From contig CANJRC010000007.1 of assembly GCA_947476535.1 (NCBI GenBank), positions 1 to 64,000 of the forward strand: 64,000 nt of DNA, in the 5' to 3' direction. Below are positions 10,246-19,674 of this stretch, piece after piece; the first letter of the stretch is position 1, and the number at the start of each line of letters is the position of its first letter. The notes under the pieces were generated by a model, which ran no database searches, was not told where the DNA came from, and saw only the letters and a program-made list of their open reading frames with translations. The position numbers and the translations under genes were made by a program. Source of the stretch: Betaproteobacteria bacterium. GTDB lineage: Bacteria; Pseudomonadota; Gammaproteobacteria; Burkholderiales; SG8-39.

Positions 10246-10311
10246 GGAGGCACCTTTCATGGTTAAAAATGAATGCCAGCCGAAAGTCCGGCGTAGCTTG
10301 GGTTGTTTAAG

Positions 10312-10327
10312 AGCATAGCCTGTGCCA
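10312..10327 (-). promoter_or_regulatory. Putative sigma54 (-24/-12) promoter
   Basis: Minus-strand TGGCACAGGCTATGCT: GG-N10-GC, one mismatch to TGGCACR-N4-TTGCW; ends 66 bp before the porin ATG. Confidence 0.7.
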
Positions 10328-10390
10328 GATATTCTTACCTATATAAAACAGATAGTTATGTTGAGTAACTGTCCCATGTGCAAGAGTTGC

Positions 10391-10436
10391 GCACCAATAA
10401 TGCGCGCTGTGGACATCGCTTGCACACATCTGGTGC
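10391..10436. promoter_or_regulatory. Two putative NtrC enhancer sites
   Basis: GCACC-AATAA-TGCGC (10391-10405) and GCACA-CATCT-GGTGC (10422-10436), compared with GCACC-N5-GGTGC; centres 31 bp apart, upstream of the -24/-12 element. Confidence 0.5.
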
Positions 10437-10500
10437 GTCAATTGGGTGCGTAAGCTTTGTAAAGGGATTAATGCAAAAAGCTGCGTGCTAGACTTTCGGT

Positions 10501-10740
10501 ATGGATCAACCGCGCTTTTTCGATGAACTGAATGCCCGTGTCAGCGAGCTGATTGCGGGTTCGCCCGCAAAGGATGTCGAAAAGAACCTCCGGGCCATGT
10601 TGTTGTCCTTTTTTTCCCGCCTGGAACTCGTCACGCGCGAGGAGTTCGACATTCAGGCCAAGGTCCTGGCCCGCACCCGCGAAAAGCTGACCGCGCTGGA
10701 AGCGCGCGTGGCCGAACTCGAGCGTCGCAATACCCCGTAG
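10501..10740 (+). CDS. ubiK: Ubiquinone biosynthesis accessory factor UbiK (BMFP/YqiC family)
   Basis: 79 aa, LRAMLLSFFSRLELVTREEFDIQAKVLARTREKLTALEARVAELE; upstream of comM. Confidence 0.85.
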   Translation: MDQPRFFDELNARVSELIAGSPAKDVEKNLRAMLLSFFSRLELVTREEFDIQAKVLARTREKLTALEARVAELERRNTP

Positions 10741-10917
10741 CCCCGCCCCAGGGCAAACCGCTTGGGCTGCAAGCGGCGTCAACCTCGCGGGATCAATGCC
10801 CGTTGAATAAATTGCGGTTGGTCGGAACCCGGAATCTCGCGTGGTGGCGTGCCCGTGCCCAGTCGGCGGGTGATCGCGTGCAGGCGATGCGGCCGGTGAC
10901 GAGTGTTCGATTACGCC

Positions 10918-12414
10918 ATGTCCCTAGCGATACTGCACAGCCGCGCCCTGGCCGGCCTCAACGCGCCACCGGTGACGGTCGAAGTGGACCTCGCCAATGG
11001 TCTTCCGGCGTTCCACATTGTCGGTCTGCCCGAAGCCGAGGTGAAGGAGGCGCGTGAACGCGTGCGCGCTGCCATCGGCAATTGCGGTTTCGAATTTCCC
11101 GCGCGGCGAATCACGGTCAATCTTGCTCCCGCGGAGTTGCCCAAGGAAAGCGGCCGCTTCGACCTGGCCATCGCGCTAGGCATTCTCGCTGCCTCGCGCC
11201 AGATTCCGGACGATCAGCTATCACGCTATCAATTCGCCGGGGAGTTGTCCCTGACCGGGCAACTGCGCCCGGTGCGCGGTGCGCTGGCGATGGCGTATGG
11301 CGCGGCGACCGACCAGCGCACCTTCGTGCTGCCAACGGCCAGCGCCGGCGAAGCGGCACTGGTATCGGGAACCCGCGTGCTGCAAGCCGAGTCGTTGCTG
11401 GAAGTTTGTGCGCATCTCGCCGGCAAGGGAGAGCTGTCGGCGCCACCGGCCCTGACGATCGGCGAGGCCGATGTCTACCCGGACCTGGAGGATGTTCGTG
11501 GCCAGTCGCATGCAAAACGCGCGCTGGAAGTGGCCGCCGCAGGCGGGCATGCCCTGTTGATGGTGGGCCCCCCTGGCACCGGCAAATCGATGCTGGCGGC
11601 ACGATTCGCCGGCGTGTTGCCGCCATTGTCGGAAGAAGAAGCCTTGCAGAGCGCTGCGTTGCAGTCGCTGGGCAGCAGCGGCTTTCGGACGGAATTCTGG
11701 AAACGTCGACCCTATCGGGCTCCGCATCACTCTGCCTCAAGCGTGGCGATCGTGGGCGGGGGATCGAATCCACGACCGGGAGAGATTTCGCTCGCGCATC
11801 ACGGCGTGCTGTTTCTCGACGAGCTTCCCGAATTCGATCGACGCGTGCTGGAAGCCCTGCGCGAACCGCTGGAAACCGGCCGTGTCGCCATCTCGCGGGC
11901 GGCGAGGCAGATCGAATTTCCCGCCAGCTTCCAGCTGGTCGCCGCAATGAACCCCTGCAAATGCGGATATCTGGGGCACTACGGCGGCCGTTGCCGGTGT
12001 ACCCCCGATCAAGTGCTGGCCTATCGCAGCAGGATTTCCGGCCCGTTGATGGATCGTATCGATATACAGGTCGAAGTGCCAGCGGTGCCGGCGGACAATC
12101 TGCTGGGGATGAATGCCGGCGACTCGTCCAGGACGATTCGCTGTCGGGTTGAAATTGCACGCAGCCGGATGATTGCCCGCCAACAGAAATCCAATGCCCA
12201 ACTCTTTGCACGTGAGATCGACGCGCATTGCGCGCCTGACAAGGGGGGCGAGGTGCTGCTCAAACAGGCCATCGACAAGCTGGGCCTTTCGGCGCGTGCT
12301 TATCATCGGATCCTGAAAGTCGCGCGCACGATTGCGGATCTGGCAGGCACGGAACGCGTTGCCGGCAAGCATATCGCGGAGGCGATTCAATATCGCAGGT
12401 TCGACCGCGTGTAG
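10918..12414 (+). CDS. comM: YifB/ComM family Mg-chelatase-like AAA ATPase
   Basis: MSLAILHSRALAGLNAPPVTVEVDLANGLPAFHIVGLPEAEVKEARERVRAAI; Walker A GPPGTGKS. Confidence 0.93.
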   Translation: MSLAILHSRALAGLNAPPVTVEVDLANGLPAFHIVGLPEAEVKEARERVRAAIGNCGFEFPARRITVNLAPAELPKESGRFDLAIALGILAASRQIPDDQLSRYQFAGELSLTGQLRPVRGALAMAYGAATDQRTFVLPTASAGEAALVSGTRVLQAESLLEVCAHLAGKGELSAPPALTIGEADVYPDLEDVRGQSHAKRALEVAAAGGHALLMVGPPGTGKSMLAARFAGVLPPLSEEEALQSAALQSLGSSGFRTEFWKRRPYRAPHHSASSVAIVGGGSNPRPGEISLAHHGVLFLDELPEFDRRVLEALREPLETGRVAISRAARQIEFPASFQLVAAMNPCKCGYLGHYGGRCRCTPDQVLAYRSRISGPLMDRIDIQVEVPAVPADNLLGMNAGDSSRTIRCRVEIARSRMIARQQKSNAQLFAREIDAHCAPDKGGEVLLKQAIDKLGLSARAYHRILKVARTIADLAGTERVAGKHIAEAIQYRRFDRV

Positions 12415-12524
12415 GCACGGATGCAGAAGCGGCAGCATATTCCGATAACATGCGGTGTTTTCGTGAACCGAGCCGCGCCACCCACCGATACTTCTCCTCG
12501 GCGCGTGCCGCAAACAGACCCTCG

Positions 12525-15011
12525 ATGCGCTCTTTTCTCACTGCACTGCGTTTGAACCTGTCGGCAAGGCTGATGCGTTGGTTGCTCGGCCGCCTGCCCA
12601 ACGAGCCGACGCTGCTTGCGCGCATGGGGCTGATCGAGCTGAATCTGGGCAAGTACGACGAAGCGGTGGACTATCTGGAACGCTCCCTTAAGATCCTGCC
12701 GAATGAACCTTACGTGCATCTTAATCTTGCACGGGCATTGGAGGGGCTGGACCGGGGCAAGGATGCGCTCAAGTCCTATAGCCGCGCCCTTGCGCTCTAT
12801 CCGGACTTCGAAGAAGCACGCGATCGGCGCAAGCTGCTCGACGCGCGCCTGGAAGGCGCCACCGGGCGTCAACCCGCCGCGACAGGCGAGACAATCATGG
12901 GTGCCGCTGGCAAGGGCAAGGCGTTTGACGGCGATGCGGCCTACTTGCGAGCCGTGTCGCTGCACGAGAAAGGGCGAAGCAAGGAGGCGGCATCGCTGTA
13001 CGAACGCATCCTGAAGGCGTATCCCGATCACGCGCACGTGATGCACATGCTGGGGGTAATTGCCTTGCAGGGAAAGGATTACGCCCGTGGCATTAAACTG
13101 ATGTCCAGGGCTATCGACATTAATCCGGGTGTCGCTGATTTTCACTGCAATCTGGGACTGGCGATGCAGGAGAGCAATCGCTTCGATGAGGCGCTCGCCA
13201 GCTACGACCGGGCCCTGGGAATCCGGCCAGATTTTGTCGAGCCATTGCGCAACCGCGGGGCCATCCTCACTACGCTCAAGCGCTTCGGCGAGGCACTCTA
13301 CAACTATGACCAAGCAATCGCGTTAAAGCCCGACCTTGCCGATGTGCATGTCAATCGGGCATTTGTGCTGCATGCCCTCAGGTTGTGGGCGGCTGCGCTC
13401 GAAGCTTGCGACAAGGCGATCGCGCTCAAGCCGGATTACGCCGGCGCCTGGCGCAACCGGGGCATTGTGCTGGTGGCCATGGAGCGCCAGGATGAAGCGC
13501 TTGCCAGTTATGACAAGGCCATTGCGCTGGCACCAGATGTGGCCGAGAGCCACATCAACAGGGCGGTGCTACTCAAGATGCTGTTCCGGTTCGATGAGGC
13601 GCTCGAGAGCTTCGAGAAAGCGCGTCACCTGCAGCCCAATCTCGAGAGCCTCCATGGAGACATTCTCGGGACGCGGCTGGCAATCTGCCTGTGGGACAAC
13701 GAGGCCGCGCTGACCAAGCGCATGCTTGCGCGGGTCAAGCGCAGGGAGCGGGCGATGAATCCCTTCGTGTTTCTCTCCTTGTCGGATTCGCCGCCTCTGG
13801 CGCGGACGCTGGCTGAAGTATGCGCGTCGACCGATCATCCCCCGCGTGAATTCCTCGGCGAGACGCCGATACGTCGCGCTCGCAAGGGCCGGAAGATCCG
13901 TGTCGGCTATTACTCGGCCGACTTTCACCGCCATGCAACGACTTACCTCATGGCCGGCGTGTTCGAGCACCACGACAAGTCGAGGTTCGAACTGACGGGG
14001 TTCAATTTTGATCCCCAGCCCGATGACGACATGCGTCAGCGGGTCGCCGCATCCTTCGATCATTTTGTCGACGTCTACCGCAAGTCCGAGGAAGAGATTT
14101 GCCGGATGTCGCGGGAAATGGAGATCGACATTGCCATTGATCTCAAGGGTTACACAGCGTCGGCCCGCACCGACATTTTTGCCATGCGCGCAGCCCCCAT
14201 CCAGGTCAACTACCTGGGCTTCCCCGGCACCATGGGCGCAAGCTACATGGATTACCTGATCGCCGATCCGGTGCTCGTGCGTGAAGGCGAGGAAGTGCAT
14301 TACGCGGAGAAAATCGCCTGGCTTCCCCACAGCTACCAGCCCAATGACAGCATGCGCGGCATCGCCGATCGAACCCCCTCGCGCGAAGATGCGGGATTGC
14401 CACCGGGCGGTTTCGTGTTTTGCAGCTTCAGCAACAACTTCAAGATTCAACCGGTGACGTTCGACATCTGGATGCGCCTGCTCAAGGCCATCGAAGGCAG
14501 CGTGCTGTGGTTGATCGAGGACAACTCCGCGGCTGGCGAAAACCTGCGCAAGGAGGCGGGCGCACGTGGCATTGACCCTGCTCGGCTCGTCTTCGCCACG
14601 CGGATCCCGCTCGCCGAGCACCTTGCGAGGCATCGTCTTGCCGATCTGTTCATCGATACCTTTCCGTACAACGCGCACACCACGGCGAGCGATGCGCTTT
14701 GGGCCGGGCTGCCGATGGTCACCATGGAGGGAAAGTCCTTCGCCAGTCGCGTGGCGGCGAGCGTGCTCCATGCCATCGGCCTGCCAGAGCTCATCACATC
14801 GAGCGCCGCTGAATACGAGGCGCTGGCGCTGCAGCTGGCGACCCAACCGGAGCAGCTGGATCGGCTGCGCAAGAAGCTTGCGTCGCAGCGCCTCACCGCG
14901 CCGCTGTTCGATACGGCCCGTTACACGCGACACCTGGAAGCGGCCTATGAGGCGATGGTCAAACGCCAAGACGCGGGCTTGCCGCCGGAACATATCCGCG
15001 TGCCGGCTTGA
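12525..15011 (+). CDS. TPR-repeat O-linked GlcNAc transferase-like (SPINDLY/OGT, glycosyltransferase family 41) protein
   Basis: Multiple TPRs, then IRVGYYSADFHRHATTYLMAGVFEHHDKSRFELTGFNF and IDLKGYTASARTDIFAMRAAPIQVNYLGFPGTMGASYMDYLIAD; upstream in-frame start at 12450 possible. Confidence 0.85.
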   Translation: MRSFLTALRLNLSARLMRWLLGRLPNEPTLLARMGLIELNLGKYDEAVDYLERSLKILPNEPYVHLNLARALEGLDRGKDALKSYSRALALYPDFEEARDRRKLLDARLEGATGRQPAATGETIMGAAGKGKAFDGDAAYLRAVSLHEKGRSKEAASLYERILKAYPDHAHVMHMLGVIALQGKDYARGIKLMSRAIDINPGVADFHCNLGLAMQESNRFDEALASYDRALGIRPDFVEPLRNRGAILTTLKRFGEALYNYDQAIALKPDLADVHVNRAFVLHALRLWAAALEACDKAIALKPDYAGAWRNRGIVLVAMERQDEALASYDKAIALAPDVAESHINRAVLLKMLFRFDEALESFEKARHLQPNLESLHGDILGTRLAICLWDNEAALTKRMLARVKRRERAMNPFVFLSLSDSPPLARTLAEVCASTDHPPREFLGETPIRRARKGRKIRVGYYSADFHRHATTYLMAGVFEHHDKSRFELTGFNFDPQPDDDMRQRVAASFDHFVDVYRKSEEEICRMSREMEIDIAIDLKGYTASARTDIFAMRAAPIQVNYLGFPGTMGASYMDYLIADPVLVREGEEVHYAEKIAWLPHSYQPNDSMRGIADRTPSREDAGLPPGGFVFCSFSNNFKIQPVTFDIWMRLLKAIEGSVLWLIEDNSAAGENLRKEAGARGIDPARLVFATRIPLAEHLARHRLADLFIDTFPYNAHTTASDALWAGLPMVTMEGKSFASRVAASVLHAIGLPELITSSAAEYEALALQLATQPEQLDRLRKKLASQRLTAPLFDTARYTRHLEAAYEAMVKRQDAGLPPEHIRVPA

Positions 15012-15144
15012 AATGAGACCCTGCCTCGCCGTAACGCGATGGGCATTTGCGAAATGAGCGGGGCTGGACGGGTCGATTTGGCGGCACATGGCCGCGCGCG
15101 TCGCGAAGCCGGTAAACTCACCCTTTCGGTTTTCCATATCTGGC

Positions 15145-15972
15145 ATGGCTACATACGCAATCGGCGACATTCAGGGCTGTTTTGACGAATTGCGCAGGCT
15201 GGTGGATTCCTTCACCTTCAACCCCGCGCGAGATCGCATCTGGTTCGTCGGTGACCTGGTCAATCGGGGACCGAAGTCTCTCGACGTGCTCCGGTATGTG
15301 CGATCCCTTGGCGATCGGGCGGTTGTCGTGCTGGGAAATCATGACCTGCACCTCCTAGTGGTTGCCGAGGGCCTGGGCAAGCCCAGGCACGATGACACGA
15401 TTGGCGATGTGCTGGCGGCGCCGGACCGCGACGAACTGCTGGACTGGCTGCGCAAGCGACCCATGCTGCATCGAGAGGGCGATCATCTGATGGTGCACGC
15501 TGGCCTGCTGCCGGCGTGGGACGAGTCGTACTCGGAGCAACTGGCGCGCGAGGTGGAGGAGCTGCTGCGCGGACCGGGGTATCGCGATTTCCTGCGCCAC
15601 CTCTACGGCAGCAAGCCTGATCGCTGGTCGGATGACCTGGCGGGTGCGGACCGCACACGCGTGATTGTTAACGCGATGACGCGCATGCGCTTTTGCGACA
15701 GCGCCGGGATCATGGAGTTCGAGACCAAGGGTGAAACGGCGGCCGCGCCCGCCGGCTATCGGCCCTGGTTCGAAGTGCCGGGACGCGCGGCGACGCAATC
15801 GACGATCATCTGCGGTCATTGGTCGGCGCTTGGCGTCAAACTCACGCCCAAATTGTTGATGCTCGATTCCGGATGCGTCTGGGGACGCAGCCTTACCGCG
15901 ATCCGGTTGGAGGATCGTCGCCTGTTTCAGGTGGGTTGCGATGCTCGCGCGCCGGGAGCACGGCCAGTATGA
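15145..15972 (+). CDS. apaH: Symmetrical bis(5'-nucleosyl)-tetraphosphatase
   Basis: MATYAIGDIQGCFDELRRLVDSF, VGDLVNRGPKSLDVLRYV, VLGNHDLHLL. Confidence 0.95.
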   Translation: MATYAIGDIQGCFDELRRLVDSFTFNPARDRIWFVGDLVNRGPKSLDVLRYVRSLGDRAVVVLGNHDLHLLVVAEGLGKPRHDDTIGDVLAAPDRDELLDWLRKRPMLHREGDHLMVHAGLLPAWDESYSEQLAREVEELLRGPGYRDFLRHLYGSKPDRWSDDLAGADRTRVIVNAMTRMRFCDSAGIMEFETKGETAAAPAGYRPWFEVPGRAATQSTIICGHWSALGVKLTPKLLMLDSGCVWGRSLTAIRLEDRRLFQVGCDARAPGARPV

Positions 15973-15982
15973 CGCGCGGGGC

Positions 15983-16753
15983 CTAGGACCGGCTCTTGGC
16001 CAGCGCGGCCACAACGCTGGTTTCGGCATTGCGAGCAAGCTGGCGGCGATCATGCGCCGTGGCATCGAAGGGCGCAAGAAATTCGAGGTCCGCCACCATG
16101 CGCCGCGCCGATGTCGCCGCCCACAGGGATGCCATGAACGAGGTTTCGCCGACATAGTTCGGTGCGGCACAGTATTGGCCATTGTGAAAGGCATAGCGTA
16201 AGGCGAAGGGTTGCACTGCGGCCCCGGTATCAACGGCCGGCTGGAACAGGGCCGAATGAAAGCGTGCTACGCCCAGACCCTCGGTCGTCGTGCCTTCAGG
16301 AAAGATGCAGACCAGCGTCCCGCGCCGCAAGGCGTCGGACATGGTCTTGCTGGTGCGCCGGGCCGATGTCCGCCGTCCGCGCTCGATGAACAGCGTGCCC
16401 ACGCGGGCGCACAGCCAGCCCACCAGCGGCCAGCCGCGGATCTCCGATTTGGCCACGAAGATCGCCGGACACACCGACAAGAGCACCAGGATGTCTAGCC
16501 ACGAGATATGGTTGCCGACCATCAGGCAATGCGGCGGCAGGGCTTCGGCGTGCGGTGTCGCCAACCCATGCACGCGCACGGTGATCCCGAGCGCAGTCAG
16601 CGTGTCGCGTGCCCAGCGGCGCACGGTGTGGCGTTGCGCCGCTGCATTCATCCGACCATAGAGCAGGGCTGCGGTTACGAGGCCGCTCAGGAGGAGGCAG
16701 GCAAGATGGGCAATGCGCGCAAGGCGCGTCAGCATCGGGGCCGGGGGGGTCAT
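15983..16753 (-). CDS. 1-acyl-sn-glycerol-3-phosphate acyltransferase (PlsC-like)
   Basis: VGNHISWLDILVL (HX4D variant), CIFPEGTTTEG. Confidence 0.85.
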   Translation of the reverse strand: MTPPAPMLTRLARIAHLACLLLSGLVTAALLYGRMNAAAQRHTVRRWARDTLTALGITVRVHGLATPHAEALPPHCLMVGNHISWLDILVLLSVCPAIFVAKSEIRGWPLVGWLCARVGTLFIERGRRTSARRTSKTMSDALRRGTLVCIFPEGTTTEGLGVARFHSALFQPAVDTGAAVQPFALRYAFHNGQYCAAPNYVGETSFMASLWAATSARRMVADLEFLAPFDATAHDRRQLARNAETSVVAALAKSRS

Positions 16754-16859
16754 GCCGAAGTGCCGCGAAATTCCAGGGATTTTATTTCTGTAGATGCCCG
16801 AGCGACCTGCATCAACGGGCAATAGCTATATCAGTACTGATATCGTACGAGGCGGCGGC

Positions 16860-17333
16860 TCAGTGCGTGACCCGGGTCGTGCCGCTGCCCGACAACAGGC
16901 GTACGCGCTCGCCGACGCGGAACACTTCGTCGGATTCCTGGGTGATAGCGCGCAGTTCGCCGTTCTCCAGCCGGACGGTGATCTCGAGCCCCTTCTTTTC
17001 CGTGACGCGCCGCTCGATGGCCTGGCCGGCGACGCCGCCCGCCACTGCCCCGAGAATCGACCCGATGGTGGATCCCTTGCCGCCACCGACGTTGGAACCC
17101 GCCACGCCGCCGATGGCGCCGCCGGCAACCGCCCCTACGGGGCCGTGCGTGCCTTCGATGGTGACTTCGCGAACCGACTCAACCGTGGCAAAGCGCACCG
17201 TCTGCTCGTTGCGCGTCTGGCCAGAGGAATACACGCTGCCTGAACTGCTGTTGGTGGCGCAACCCGACACGAGCAGCGTGCAAGCGGCTGCAAGGAGTGC
17301 GATTTGGATACTGCCAGTGCGCGATGGTTTCAT
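16860..17333 (-). CDS. Glycine-zipper 2TM-domain outer-membrane lipoprotein (SlyB/Pcp-like)
   Basis: Lipobox LLVSGC; GAVAGGAIGGVAGSNVGGGKGSTIGSILGAVAGGVAGQAIE. Confidence 0.85.
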   Translation of the reverse strand: MKPSRTGSIQIALLAAACTLLVSGCATNSSSGSVYSSGQTRNEQTVRFATVESVREVTIEGTHGPVGAVAGGAIGGVAGSNVGGGKGSTIGSILGAVAGGVAGQAIERRVTEKKGLEITVRLENGELRAITQESDEVFRVGERVRLLSGSGTTRVTH

Positions 17334-17344
17334 CGAAAGCTTTC

Positions 17345-18277
17345 TCAAAGGCTGGTGCCGAACTGCTGTTGGTACTGGGCCTCAATGCCGGCGCGGTCGA
17401 TCTGGTGGTTCTGCCCGCCGCGGGAGGCGATTTTCAACGAGCCCATCAGCGAGGCGATTTGGCCCGCGGTGCGCCAGTCACGGCCGTTGCCGATTCCGTA
17501 CAGCAGGCCGGCGCGGTAGGCGTCGCCGCAGCCAGTGGGATCGACAATCTTGCTTGCCTTAACGCAGGGAATGTCGATGCGTTGACCCTTGGCATAGATG
17601 ATGGACCCTTGCGCGCCGCGCGTTACGATCAGCGCGTCCACGCGGGCCGCAAGCGCCGTCAGTGACTGCCCGGTCTTTTCCTCCAGCAACTTGCCCTCGT
17701 AATCGTTGACGGCGACGTAGGTCGCCTTGTCGATGAAGTCGAGCAGTTCGTCGCCGGAGAACATCGGCAGGCCCTGGCCGGGATCGAACATGAACGGGAT
17801 GCCAAGCGACGCCAGTTCCTTGGCGTGCTGCAGCATGCCGTCGCGCCCGTCGGGTGCCACGATGGCCAGCTTGGCGCCCAGCTTCTCCGAGATCGTATTG
17901 AGGTTCGACTGGTTCATCGCCCCGGGATGGAACGCGGTGATCTGGTTGTCGTCCAGGTCCGTGGTGATGAAGGCCTGCGCGGTGAGGGTGTCCGGGATTT
18001 CACGCACGCAGTCGCGGGTGATTCCGAGGCGCGTCATGCGCTCGTAGTACGGTGTCGCGTCCGTGCCCACCGTCGCCATGATCAGCGGATCGCCCCCCAG
18101 CAGCTTGAGGTTATAGGCGATGTTGCCGGCGCAGCCGCCGTATTCGCGCCGCAGCTCAGGCACCAGGAAGGCGACGTTGAGGATATGGATCTGCTCGGGA
18201 AGGATATGGTCCTTGAACCGTCCCTGGAAGACCATGATGTTGTCGTAGGCGATGGAACCGCAAATCAGTGTGCGCAT
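17345..18277 (-). CDS. PfkB-family carbohydrate/nucleoside kinase (adenosine kinase-like)
   Basis: GGCAGNIAYNLKLLGGDPLIMATVG and DPTGCGDAYRAGLLYG. Confidence 0.88.
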   Translation of the reverse strand: MRTLICGSIAYDNIMVFQGRFKDHILPEQIHILNVAFLVPELRREYGGCAGNIAYNLKLLGGDPLIMATVGTDATPYYERMTRLGITRDCVREIPDTLTAQAFITTDLDDNQITAFHPGAMNQSNLNTISEKLGAKLAIVAPDGRDGMLQHAKELASLGIPFMFDPGQGLPMFSGDELLDFIDKATYVAVNDYEGKLLEEKTGQSLTALAARVDALIVTRGAQGSIIYAKGQRIDIPCVKASKIVDPTGCGDAYRAGLLYGIGNGRDWRTAGQIASLMGSLKIASRGGQNHQIDRAGIEAQYQQQFGTSL

Positions 18278-18471
18278 GGGTGGTGGTGTTCCGCTAAGGC
18301 TGGTGTTGGATGCAGCGCGTCAGGCGTTACCCGGGGCGCGAGCGTGTTGAGGGCTTTCATCAGAGCAGCGAAGGATAGCGGAAAACCCATGCCCCGGAAC
18401 GCGTCCGACGGCGAGCCCCGGCGCAGTTGCGTGCAGTCAACCGTGTGCGCGGCTAATCGCAGGCCAAAGAA

Positions 18472-19674
18472 TCAGGGATAGAACAGATACAGGCGATAAC
18501 CGGTGGCCTTGACGGCTGAGGCATCGAAAAACACCTTCACCGGGACCTCGCTCCCCGCCGGAAACAGGGCGTCGGCGAGACTATTCGTGGCGCCGCGCGT
18601 GAAATAGTCCGCGGCGGTGAGCACGCGCCGCGCAACAGGTTGGTCCTGCGTGTCGGTGAGTGTGAGCTCGAGCGCGGGGGGGGGCTGCGCGAATGGCGCC
18701 CGATTGCGCAGGATCGCCGATAGCACCATGACCCCTGGATTGGTGCTGTCAGCCTGAAGGTCGGAAGTCTCGATGCTCATCAGCTCCGCGCGTCGCGGCA
18801 ACGGGACCTGGCAGTCCAATTCGGCGCACAAGACCTCTGCGAGCGGCTTTAGCGCGGGAAACAGCAAGGCGAGGTCGCCGCGAAAATGAAAAGCACCTTG
18901 TGCCACGAGCGCGAGGAGCAACACCATCGCACCTGGCCAGGCGAACCAAGGTGACATCCGTGCCGCCGCAAGGCGCTTTTTTCGTCCGAAACCGAAATCC
19001 GTACTGCCCGTCGTGGTTGCCGGCGCAAAAGGTATCGCGGGTGCGTCGGGGGGCGCTTGCTCCTGCACCGTGGCAGAAGCCTCGTGCTCGGGCGGTGGCG
19101 TGTTGGCACCGGTTTCGGCGGCCGGTGGAATGGCAGCATCCGTGACTTCGCGAGCCAAGAAATTCAGCTCATCGTTGTGCTCCGCGGTTGCCTCCATGTC
19201 TAGGCGCTTTGCAGCCTGAGCTTCGGCGGGCGCTTCTTGGATCTCTTCTTCGGTCTCTTCTTCAACCACACCCGCTTTTGAATCCATGTGCTGGTTTTCG
19301 ACCCAGGGCTCTTGTGCCGCCCCCGATGTCAGGCTGTCGTTGCTGTCGGCATCAGCGCTCGGAGGCACGCTGTGCGAGTCACCCGCGGCGGCAGTGTCGT
19401 CATCGAATTGCGGTGGCGCATGCAGTCCGGTTATACCTGTCGAGGCGGCAGGAGGTGACTCCGCCATGCCATCTTGAATCCCGTGTGCATCGGCTGCTGG
19501 CGTGGGCAAGCGTTCCTGGTCTATGGCATTGGCGCGGGCATCGAACACGATGCCACAGTGGCCACAGCGCACCATGCCCTCGCGCACGGCGAGCTGCTCG
19601 GCCGTCGCCCGGAATGCGGTCAGGCAATCCGGGCAGCGCGTAATCAACGCCGCGTTCCCGACAGGCACACCCAC
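18472..19674 (-). CDS. Zinc-ribbon (MJ0042-type) and DUF3426 domain protein, one TM
   Basis: ITRCPDCLTAFRATAEQLAVREGMVRCGHCGIVFDA; low-complexity centre; C-terminal DUF3426-like region; next to prmA. Confidence 0.8.
   Translation of the reverse strand: MGVPVGNAALITRCPDCLTAFRATAEQLAVREGMVRCGHCGIVFDARANAIDQERLPTPAADAHGIQDGMAESPPAASTGITGLHAPPQFDDDTAAAGDSHSVPPSADADSNDSLTSGAAQEPWVENQHMDSKAGVVEEETEEEIQEAPAEAQAAKRLDMEATAEHNDELNFLAREVTDAAIPPAAETGANTPPPEHEASATVQEQAPPDAPAIPFAPATTTGSTDFGFGRKKRLAAARMSPWFAWPGAMVLLLALVAQGAFHFRGDLALLFPALKPLAEVLCAELDCQVPLPRRAELMSIETSDLQADSTNPGVMVLSAILRNRAPFAQPPPALELTLTDTQDQPVARRVLTAADYFTRGATNSLADALFPAGSEVPVKVFFDASAVKATGYRLYLFYP

Noticed and set aside
13569-15170. 533-aa minus-strand ORF opposite the OGT-like gene
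   Set aside because: Antisense artefact; the plus strand encodes clear TPR/GT41 motifs
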